A DNA stretch of 64,000 nucleotides from Leptasterias polaris (taxonomy: Eukaryota > Echinodermata > Asteroidea > Forcipulatida > Asteriidae): contig JAZGTN010000170.1 of assembly GCA_037783415.1 (NCBI GenBank), forward strand, positions 620,001 through 684,000, in the 5' to 3' direction. Position 1 is the first letter of the stretch; the number at the start of each line of letters is the position of its first letter. A model generated the notes under the pieces. That model searched no databases and was not told where the DNA came from. It saw only the letters and a program-made list of their open reading frames with translations. This document shows, piece after piece, positions 9,992-21,900 of the stretch. Position numbers and translations under genes: made by a program.

Positions 9992-12900
9992 CTGAAGCAA
10001 ATGAAAAGGAGAATTTTTTATTTTTATTTTGGCGGGAGATTGTTTCAAATCAAATCAATTTAGCTCATTATCACATCAAAGCACAGTATCAATTATCAAT
10101 GAGGTTTGCGCGTAGAATAATACAAATTGAGCTTTGAACAGAAAGGTTTGTGAACAGAAAGTTCTGTTCTTTCTTGTCAAGAAAAAGAAGAAGGAACTTT
10201 CCCCCAAGTATTTTCCAGCAGCATATTGCATAAAATCACAGGGCAATGTAACAAACATCAAGGCTAACCCACTTAGATATGGCTCACTTAAACCCAGATA
10301 TGGCCAACCCACACCCAGATAAGGTTAATCCACACCCAGATAAGGTTAACCCACACACAGAAATGGCTAACTCACACCTAGACATGGCTAACCCACACCC
10401 AGAAATAGCTAACCCACACCCAGACAAGGCTAATTTTGTTGATTTGCAACACAATTGTTCCACTAAACATTAATGTCTGGAAAAATAATAAAAAACATTT
10501 TCTCCCGGAGAAGTGTAGATAGTATGTTGGGAAACATTGAATTATGTCAATTCATGAACTGTTCGGAAACCTTTTTGGTTGAGTTGAAGTAGGTCAAATC
10601 TTGCGGCCACCATGGGCAACATGGTACAAACCACTTGGGACCACAACTCTCTAAAGGTTTAATCATGAGTGCCAATACTACTTTATCACCTCACCTCTTT
10701 CGATTGTGCAGTCAACCGCAGCCAGTTTCATCCCTTCCTCGTCCTTTATGGCATCGGCCGTGGCCTCAAAGGCCGGTTTGGCGGCCTTGCAGTGGCCGCA
10801 CCACGGAGCATAGAACATGGTCAGTACGTGCTTGTTGGTCTCTGTGAATGTCTTAAAGGTTTCTTGTGTCAGGTGGTTGACAGCACTCGGGATGTCACTC
10901 CACTTTGCCTCTTCAGCTGGTGAGGCGGGGGTCGCGGCAGCTTCCGGACTGAAACAACAAAATGGACGGACATTACCCAAAACCAATTCCCCAAGTTACA
11001 GTGAAATCTACTGGTCATGGACATTTACAGTTTGAATTTGTCGAACCAAGTTAGGACCTGTGCAGCAAACCAAGCTGTGCTAAGCTAAAACATTCAACAT
11101 TTCTTGGAAATCCACAGAGGTATGGTTGTACGAGAATGAACAATCCTGAATATTGGATAACAGTATCCTCCTGGTCGGGAGATGAAGCTCCCTGAATAAA
11201 TAGGATTATACATTTCAGATATTTATAGACACTTTACATTACCGTGAATAGAAGTCTAAAGGTTTGAATAAAACAAGAGCCGAGTCTCATCTCTGTGATA
11301 ATAAGTTCACCTCCTTCAAGAAAATTGGAAGGCCCAGGGGTCAATAAAACATCCTGACAAATCACAGACCTGTATCCATCAGTTCGGTTGTAAAGTGACG
11401 ACATGCTCTTTGGGTCTGTGATGGACTCAAACATGTCTTCCTAGAGTTACAGATATTACATACTCTTGGTTTAATGAACCTAAACATGACGGACACCAAC
11501 AAAATATGCTACAAAACAAACCTGTTAAGTATTAATCATCATCATCTTAAACAAATATGCAAGAAAACTATTCTAACGGGTTCATAGTACATGTAAATAA
11601 CAAACAAAAATAAACATGATTTCTCAATAAATTGTTTTTTTACTTGCAATATCTTTTTGTACCAACAAATTGGAACATATTTTTAACCCATAAAAGAAAC
11701 TTTAGCATCTTCTCTGGTTATGAGCTTTCCTATTTTGATGATTAACCTTTATCATAGTGTGGCCATCTTTATTGTCTCCCATTCAAATCAATGTAATCAA
11801 ACCAAAGGCGAGTATACAGTGCTTGACACACATCGGTGTAAGGGTAAAAACTAATTATATTCTTTGTCCCCGAAGCAAAATTCAACATCTATCAAACCAA
11901 AGCTGGAAGGAGAAACAGTCTGGTTCCTTTTTGTACAATAAATGTTAGTACTCTTTGCTGGTATTGGATACAAGGAACATGACCAAGATGGTCGCAGCAT
12001 GATAAAGGTCCATTGGCGGCCAGAGGAAGCATGTACTTTGGACAAGAGGCTTAAGATGGGACGAGGGTTCATCGGACCTCATGGTTCCACAAAACCATGA
12101 TTACAAAATGAGAAAATTTAATTCTTACTTTTGCATGAATTCCACCAGTTCCTCTGTTGAACGACCCGACACGTAGTCCCGGGCAACTCCATTTCTATTT
12201 GAACAAAAAGACAAGGTAAGAAATTATCAATTTTGTTGAGGCATTTTAATTTTAAATTTCTTGTTTTACAGAGTCTTACTATCAAGCCTAACTTAGGGTC
12301 CGATGATGTTCCGTTTCTGTGGGTTGCACAAGCAAGACCTTGGTTTTTTTAAAGTGTACTGGAAAGTATTGGGCTTACAGATTTCAGTGGTACCAATGAA
12401 ATCTGAAACAAGAGTTTTCTTTATTTTTGGTCGGGGGCAGTTGGCTATTAGAGAGAGTGAGATTTTGTGTTTGGCTGAAACGGAAAATCATCGGCCCTAC
12501 TTAAGTTATTTAAAGATTTAAACAAAGCACTACAATACTTCTTAAGGACAGAGTAAATAACCTATAATTATTGGATAAAACAGGAACAATTCTGATCCCA
12601 GAGAGCTCACTGAATATAAAGATAACACAAGTACCAATCACCCAAAGAAATAGTTGTCTGAGAATACAGTCAAAATCAAGAAAATAGCATTTAAAGAAAT
12701 CCCCAAAATCGATCCCGCATTTGAAATAAGCATGTAAAAGATTAAAGAACCTGTACAAATCCCTAATAAAACATAAAACGTTTTTATGTTGTTTTCAAAG
12801 AAACAAGACCACCTAATTCGATGGTTTTTTTTACACTTTGGCTGCATGATGTGCCTGTTAAAACCTAGAAGATGGAAATTGCTTTACTTTTTCAAAACAC

Positions 12901-15900
12901 CAATGATGGAATTTACCTTTAAAAACAACAAACTGAAATGAAATTTCCTGCGTTACGGAGTATAGCAGGAATTTGTCTGTTAGTAAATACTAGCAAGCGG
13001 TTCGCTTGTACAATTTCGCTTGTACAATTATGCACAGCCCAACTGGGCTAGGAATGTAGCCCAAGGTTTGTGAATACCTTAATAATAATAATAATAATAA
13101 TGAAAATTTATAGCGCCTATCCATGTAAACATGCTCCTGGGCGCTGAACAATAAAAGAAAACCTATTAAAATCCATACAGTTATAATACCCTAGAGCACC
13201 ACAGCCCACTAAGGGAAGTGTGTTGGGATTGTTCTAGCCAGCAACTTAATTTTATTTTAGGGAAATAAAGGATTAATAGTAAGATGAAGAAGAACGATAA
13301 GGGTAATAAACTAGAATTAAGAAAAACAATTAATGGTCAGTAATTTTATTTTATTAGAATTAAGAAGAACAACTAACAGCAATGCTCTTTTTAGAAATAA
13401 GAAGAACACAACATGCTTGCCATAATTCACCAACAGCATGTTTGATGAAGCATTTAATCCTTCATTTTTAACATGGGTCGAGAAAAGTAATTTATATGGG
13501 TAGAGCTGAAAGATGTAACAAGACAGTTAGACAAATTACAGCGTTCAAGAAAATAAATTGTTTTTTAAATAAATGAATACTTACTTAAAGTACTTCACTG
13601 TGAATCCATAACGTAGAGTTTGCGAGAAAGTCAAGTTCACAGGAAAGAAACAAAGAAAAATTCAAAAGGTATAAACAAATAATAATTTATGATTAAACTT
13701 GGGAACTAAAATGTGTGATAATTCACGGCAGTCACAACAATATGCACTGTGAAAAAAGCCATGCCAATACTATGCAGCCTAAAATAAGGAAACATTTTTA
13801 GTGGTACAAGTGGGTGAAACATTTTTTTATCTCAAAGGTTCCCTGAACCATGTGACTTAGCCTACAACTGTCTCTAGTCTGGGGAATTCAAATTTAAGTG
13901 CTATCTTGTGACTAAGCAAGTCATTGTACCAGACATCATTGAAATCTAACTCCCAAACGGCTCATCGCTTCTATTCCAGACAACCCCTTTTTCAAGTTGA
14001 TTTAGCCAAGTGAGGCTCAAAATGCTGATTGAGAAAAAAATATTTGGGAAGGTGGGAGGAGGGGAGGGTCACACCGCCCCACACCCTTCTATGAGTTACC
14101 ACAGTCGTCAATGAAGGCTAACACTCAACATACTTACACTTTGGATATCCCCTTATGTCATACTTGGCAGCGATTGCTTTGTGAACAGTGGCATCTACCG
14201 CTGCAATCACTCCAGAAATCTACAAAGTAACAACAAATACACAAACGGAAATATTAGTTTTAATTTCCCATGATGTGGTCGTCCACCTTTATCATAGATT
14301 GCATGATATTTTGAACCAAGCAGAGTCGTCCACTTCAAGCACATTAAAATACCTCACACCTTTACCCCCACCCCAACCTTGTTACTCACCCCTCCCTCCT
14401 TCATAACTGTTGCTGCCTCAGAGTAGGCTGGCTTCATCTTCTTACAGTGACCACACCCTGAAGACGAACAAGTTAAATACAAAATACACAATCAATAGTT
14501 TGATGACATCACTTTTCAAATTTCACTGTGAAGAGTATCAGATAAAATGACACTTTGGCCGTTTTAGCGTGAGGTTAGAGACTTGTAATTTGTCTCCAAC
14601 TTTCATTAGGACTCTATCTATTCAAAAATGAGTGCCACAAATTTGAACTTGATATTGAAGCCCCTCTTTAGGAACCATGCCCGGCACTTACATGGAGCAA
14701 AGAACATCACCAGGGCCGACTCCTCGTTCTGAATGACATTATCGAAGGTGGCGTCCGACAGTTGGACGACGTTCTCTCCTCCGTCAAGCTCTGACCAGAA
14801 GTCCACCACGGGTGGCTCCGGTATGGCCGGTGCTGCGTCTGGGTTCACAAGGAGCATCATGAAGCGGACAAAGTCAATCTCCTGTAAACAAACAATAACA
14901 ACAACAACAACAAAGATTATAGGAGTGACACAATCATTTTTGGAAGAGGAAATTCCTTCAAACATCATTTTTTTCAGAAACATTCTAAATAGCTAAAAAT
15001 GGGTGTAAAGTTTTATCAATAAGCGCTGGTTCTAATGGCTAAAACTGGTTTAACATTTTAGCCCTGAGCACAATTTCACAGTGCTGTTCAGCATAAATAT
15101 TTACAAAGATCTTTCCACTCCTATTTCAAAGGATTGCACAATAGCAACCGTATCTTATTTTACCATCATTAGAAAGATTATGATTCTCTTTCCAACCACT
15201 GTAAGATTGAGATTGGAGGGTGAACATGAACAAAACTACAGCTTTATAATAAATGGCCTTTGTGCTCAGGCTTGAGAGCTTTTTTTGGTGTGTAAGCTTG
15301 GGCGACGAAAGTTGCTAAAGGTAAAGAAGAGGGAATATGAGTGCAGTCCACTAAAGTCAACTTAAATCACCTATGGTAAGGAAGAGGAGGTACGAGTGCA
15401 GTCAACTAAAGTCACCAATGGTAAGGAAGAGAGGGTATGAATGAAATCAACTAAAGAAGCCTATGAAAAAAGAGGGGGTATGAGTGCAGTCGACTAAAGT
15501 CACCTTTGGTAAGGAAGAGGAGGTGTGAGTGCAGTCGCCTAAAGTCACCTATGGTAAGGAAAAGGTTAACAGGCTTTATGAAGCAGGATCCACTGATTTT
15601 GAACAATCAACATAAAGCTTACTTCTCGTCCGCCGTTGTACTGAGTTGGATCCTTGCCATACATAAAGTACTTGAGTGTAGGGTAGCCACTCACGCCAAA
15701 CGATGAGCACATTTCCTTGCTGTTGTCCTCTGTGCAATCCACAGCAACATACGCTACTTTAACTTCATCTTTCAGCTGTTCAGCAGCGGCGCTGAATTCA
15801 GGCTTGGCCTTCTTGCAGTGACCACACCCTAGTCATGGAAAGAGAGAGGTCAAAAGTTGGTGTGATAATTTATAATCAACTACCAATGAATCACTGAATT

Positions 15901-18900
15901 GGCAAACATAATTTTATTGTTTGTGCTTAGCTACTTTCTGTACTTAAAAGCAGCTCTATGAAATCGGCCCTGGAAGAAATCACAAGAAAACTGCACAGAG
16001 ACTTACATGGAGCATAGAACATGACCAGACTGTGCTTCTTCTTCTTGGTGACTGACTTGAAGTTGTCTCCATTTAGGTGGAAAACGTTGGACTCCTCGTC
16101 ACTCCATTTTGGCTCAGGGGGTGGTGGTGGAGGTGGCTCGGATGGACTAACCGAGAGAGGTGAGGAAAAGGAAGTTTATTGGGGTTTTTATATACTTTAG
16201 CAGTAGTGTTAGCTCGCGTACATGTACAAGTCATGAGAGCTTGTTTTAGCTGCCAATATACTGTGACCTCATCGATCTCACATTAACCCTCCTACTGACT
16301 GACCAATCAATATCAACCACATGGTTTGGAGTGATTGATGCACTATGGCTGCACTATTATGGTAAATGCATCTACACAGTACACAATAGACCTTATGCAT
16401 TGACGTCACCAAGCCGCCATCTTAGAGGTAAACTGATGACGAAACAATGGAAACGCGCTGATTTGTACGCGCGGCGCACAGGACTGACCAATGAACATCT
16501 TCCTTTTGACCTCTAGGGAGGGCGCCTTTCTCAAATGACGTCATATGCATAAGGTCTATTGCTCCACCCTAGTTTGGTCAACTCCCTTGCAAATGATTTT
16601 AACAGTTTATTGATTCATTTTCCATGTTTGTTTTTTTTATTTATTTAAAGGCCCTGTACACTATTGGTAAGATCGAAAAACACAAATGTTCACAGATTCA
16701 CACATAACTTACATGATTTGAAGTAAGTAATGGCAGAAAGGGTTCCTTAAAATATTTCTGCCTAATATGCTATCGTTTCTGAGAAATGAGTAAAACAATA
16801 GTTTTTATCGCGCGTGATAATAAACTTGATGTTTGAAAAACAGAAAACACATAAGGTCTCTTTTCACTATTTTCTCGTGACCTCGATGACCAATTGAGCT
16901 GAAATTTTCACAGGTTTGTTATTTCATGTATATGGTTAATCACACAAAACATGAACTTTGTTTGCGACTGTTTTGTCAGCTCTACCAATCCTGTATAATA
17001 CCTTTAAAACCAGATTTAACAAGGGTGACCCATCCAGCACAGCTGATCATTTGGGTGTAAGTAAACACTAGCAATAAAAAGTAATCAAATCAATTATACG
17101 TACAATTCCAAAAAGTACTTGATTCTGAAGGGGAACATAAAAGGATAAATGAAGCAAAAAGTACATCGTACCATGCCCGATATGTAGCGGAGTCCGTCCT
17201 CGACCCCCCCCCCCCCCCCCCACCCACCCTTCCCAAAGAATTTCATTGCCAGATCACAGTGAAGAGACAATAGGATGGGGTAAACTATGCCACATATCAA
17301 GCAACAAATGGTACTTGTCAGTCATTTTGAAGACACTAGTAATATTATAGAACCCAAGCATGGACCACAAGTCAGGTAAGTAATCTCCATGCACATCACA
17401 CAGTCGAGAAGTTAACAGATAACAAACAGATAAAAGACATTAAAGTTGGCACTTACTCTTGCATAAACTCCTTGATTTTTTCGCCAGTTCTTTCATTCAC
17501 ATCCCAAGCAAACTCGCCGTTACTGTGGAAGGAATGAAAAAATAACATAAACTCTACCCGATTGTGGATTCTTGGGGGGGGGAGTAAACAATGATTACTG
17601 CAAAACCGGCTCAAAACCTTCCGTTTAGATTCTCAATCAAAAGTTTGAAAATCATAAATGGTCAAACCAAATGACGTTAATCTTCTAATATTTGCCTCTG
17701 CTTGCCTCGTTTCTTCCCCTACTCACTGTAAGATGGTTTCTAGGATCAATGCAAGCATCCTCAATTAACCCTGCAAGCCTAAAGGCAAAGTGTACCTTTG
17801 GTTTTTGAAACCGTTGGATAGTTTAAATGCTATATAAATGTAGATATATACAATAAAACTAACCTGTGAAGATTTCATTTCAAAAGGTGGTCGCGCATTT
17901 TTGAGATATTGCTGAAAATCCGGAGCAAATGTCCACGCAGGAAGAATAATCCCCAATAGGAAATTGTCAGAAACGCTTCTCAGATTGTGTATTCCTATTA
18001 GGGATTATTCTTCCTGCGTGGACATAATCGCTCAAGACTTTCGGCTGTATCTCAAAAACGCGACCACCTTTTGAAATGAAATTTTCACAGGTTGTTTTAT
18101 ATTTTGTATCTACATTTATATAGGATTGAAACAATCAAAAGGTTCCAAAAACCAAAGGTATACTTTGCCTTTAAGACAAGTGAATTTTGTACTGTTTGTT
18201 TCGTTGATGAAGATGGATTATTAAAAAAGTGACAGCATTTGATTAAAACTTTATTTAGTTACTAACTAATTAGTGATTTTGAACTAGGTTTCGTTGATGA
18301 AGATGGATTATTAACACTTTGACTGCTGAGCCCGAGTATTCTCGGGATAGACTTACCCCCCAGCTGGTGCTGAGCCCGAGAATACTCGGGCTGGTTGTAT
18401 AACGTTGTACTGCCCTCTGTAGATCAAGGATTGAAATACTTTTCATGTATAAAACGTATTGACATACGTAAGGGGAACCAATGGAGTTGTTTTCGATGGT
18501 TTTACTCATCGGGCCCGGGCACCAGCGGTGGTAACGTAACCCGAAAGTTTATACTTTCGGAGTTAAAAAATGGCGGCGCCCAGGAAACGCGTGAAGTGGT
18601 TAGTGAGTGTAGCAGAGCTGTTGTTGAAATATTTGCAGATGGTGACTCTGAAGTAAGTGAGTTTTATGGAAATGATCATTCTGATAATATAGAGTCTGAA
18701 AGTAATGCCAGTGATGTTGAAAGTGAATTTGATCGACAGGAATTGTCCGATGATGACGGTGATTTGCAGACGGTAAACTCCTGCTAACATTTTTTAGTAA
18801 CAGTGTAAAATTCCATTTCACCAAACCCCTTGCTACGATGTATACCACTCAAAAAAAGATATGGGGTGTAATATAAAATAAAAGCAACAGTGTCATTTAT

Positions 18901-21900
18901 TTGAATGTTTTTATTTATAAATCTTTGATGTAGTTCTCCAAATAAAACCTGCAGAATCGTGGGGAGGGACAGTGTAAAACTAAAACATGAAGTTTTTTTG
19001 TAGTTTTGTAAAACATCTCCAGCACCATGGGGAGGGACCGTGTAAACATTTGCAGCAGTCAAAGTGTTAAAAAAGTGACAGCATTTGATTAAAACTTTAT
19101 TTAGTTACTAACTAATTAGTGATTTTGAACTAGGTTTCGTTGATGAAGATGGATTATTAAAAAAGTGACAGCATTTGATTAAAACTTTATTTAGTTACTA
19201 ACTAATTAGTGATTTTGAACTAGGGTGCCGATGCGCAGGGTAAATAAACAGATTTTATCACAAAGTCCTGCCATATATACTTCATTCAGCCCTAACTTTC
19301 ATAATTCTTCCTGTGTATTTTCCATGCTGTGCATTGCAGCCACATGGAACCGCGCAGATTTATTACTGTATAAGATGCACTCTGACCTTCAAAGGAAAGT
19401 TGAAACTTAAGTTCTATGCTTACCTAAAATACTTGAGGGTAGGGAACCCCTTGATGTCAAAGCGTTTAGCCAAGTCTTTGGCGATGGTGGCGTCCACCGC
19501 TGCCAGCACTCCTTCCTTCTGTTGAACAAGAAAGAAGAATATAATTTGGTTTTTACCCTTACACCGATGTGCGTTAAGCACTGTATACTCGGTACTTACC
19601 CGAGTTCTGTGAAAAAAAAAACACAGGCAAATCGCTCGGGTGAGATTCGAACCCAAGACCTTTGCATTGCTAGAGCAGATGTCTTCCACTAGACCACCGA
19701 GCTAGCCCGATGGCTAGAGGCAGTCGAAGGAAGAAGAAAAGAACAAATTCAAAAGTACCGTTAAAAAACTTGGAAAAGAGGACATTCAAAATGGCATGGA
19801 TTCAAACACAGACAAGAAAAGGATAAGAAGTATTTGGACAGCATGCACAGGTGAAATATTACTGAGTGACAAAACTCTACGCAAGGACAAGAGGGAATAA
19901 TGAGAGAACACTGAAGCAAATAAGGAAATGAGGGGGAAAAATGAGGAAAAATTAGAACAGGAATTTATCACAGCATTAAACCTAGGTCTCAGATAAGGGA
20001 GAAATGCATCATTAAAACGAAGGATAACTCGAGGTTGAACCCAGAATACTTTAAAAAAACTGGGGGAAAAAGTGAAGAAAATTTGAAACAGAGGGTTTGC
20101 CAAATATCATGAGGAGACAACACGTGCAAAAGACAACTAAGATTCAAACAGATGTTGTGTACACTGCCCTGGAGTCAATAACTAATTAATTAAAAATTTA
20201 ATTAGTCAATTGCTCAGTTTCACTTAAGCACACCATGTCCTTGTCCCTTTCTTTTTGTCCTTTTGTCCTTTTATGTCCCTTTGTTCATCTGTCCTATTGT
20301 CTCTTGACTGTATCTCGACTGTCAATAGGTCTACGGTTCAAAAGCTCTGCTTCACCCAAACTTGTGTAATGATCTGACCGTGCCATTCAAAGCCTTTTAT
20401 AAGTTCAAATATTGTCAGCAACGGTCATTGATGCACTGTCAAAATAAAATGACATTGTTGAACCAATGGGGGTTGAAATTGAGTGTATAGAGTTACTGAG
20501 GGATTTCAGTCAAGCAATGCGTTAATGACTAGTAATTAATGACTAGTTGATCGACTCACCCCTTCATCTTTTAATTCTTGAGCAGCAACTGTGTACTCTG
20601 GCTTCATCTTCTTACAGTGACCACACCCTGAAAACCATCAAACAAAATATCATAGCAAACTAATGAAACCGAAAATGCCGATATCAGTGGAGAAATGTCT
20701 TTACCTCGACTGCATTGACTTAATATGCTGATAATTTGTTTTCTCTTAAAAGCACATCTCAATTTGTCAAGTTCTGAAAGACACATTACTGTACTCAATG
20801 TACCACGAGTATAACAGAGGAACGTGACAAAGGTATTGAATGAAGTACGACAACAATCTACACAGTGATTACAAAACTAGGTACCTAGTCGGTTGAGCAA
20901 GGTAAACATTTGGCACAGACCCAAAACCAAGTCCAATGTTCATAAGGGTGGCAAGAAAATGGGTTGTTCAAATGTAAAAAATATCAACTGAACAAGTTGA
21001 GAAATGTTTTGACAAAGTGTACACTGACATCATCATAAAATGTAGGATGCAATTTTTCTTTCGTTGTGTTGTGTACACTTTGTGCCTGCAGAAAAACCAG
21101 GGCTGGATTTAACAAAGCACCAAGACTGATCTTAAGATCAGCTAAACAACAAATCACTTTTATTTGCTGTACTACGGACCTCTAGAAGTGCCATCGTCCT
21201 TGATGAGATCCTTAGATAGTTTACTGTAGGATGATGACACATTACACGTAAGATGACGACATCTCGAGATAGTTTATCTTGAGCGGGACCTCCTGAAAGT
21301 AGGACGTTGTCTTCTCAAGATAATATACCTTGGGTTATCAACATTTTCAGGATGGTAATCTCATGATAAATTATCTCGCGAAGACGACATTCTACAGTCA
21401 GAATGTCACCATCCTGAGATAATTTATCTGGAGAAGTCAAAATCTTTCTCCAATTTTGATACAAAGTTATTTAAATGGTTATCTTGCTATTTTTCTTAAA
21501 ACTTTGCTTAAATCTTTTCCATGTACATTTAATGTTTTTAAAATTGTAAATTTGAAATGAAATTCGGTCGTTGGACTGCAAAAATGTTCATTGTTTTTAA
21601 ATAAACCATAAACCATCTCCGGATGTCGTTATGTTATATTTACAATGTCGTCATCCTGCAGTAAATTATCTCAGGATCTCAACATGTCGGATAGCACTTC
21701 CAAAGCACAGTATCTAAGCAAAAAATGATGTCACAAAAAAAATCACCACGGTGAGATTGACATTTCGTCTTAAGACGACTGTTATCCCTTTGTGAAATCC
21801 ATCCATGGCTCTGTGGCTCTTTTGTAAAACCAACGAAACATCATGAGCCACATGGTCGTGGCGGAGCGGTTAAGAGCATCGGACTCAAGTTCTGGTGGCT

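Larger units (their letters stand above)
18199..19224 (+). repeat. Three tandem 90-bp copies, the middle one interrupted
   Basis: Copies are 18199-18288, 18289-19134 (90 bp plus 756 bp of piggyBac) and 19135-19224. Each begins TTTCGTTGATGAAGATGGAT and ends GATTTTGAACTAGG. The copies are virtually identical. Confidence 0.92.

Noticed and set aside
10634..11035. Plus-strand frames over exon 22
   Set aside because: Shadows of the PDIA5 exon; the minus strand has the conserved FYAPWCGHC motif and correct splice sites.
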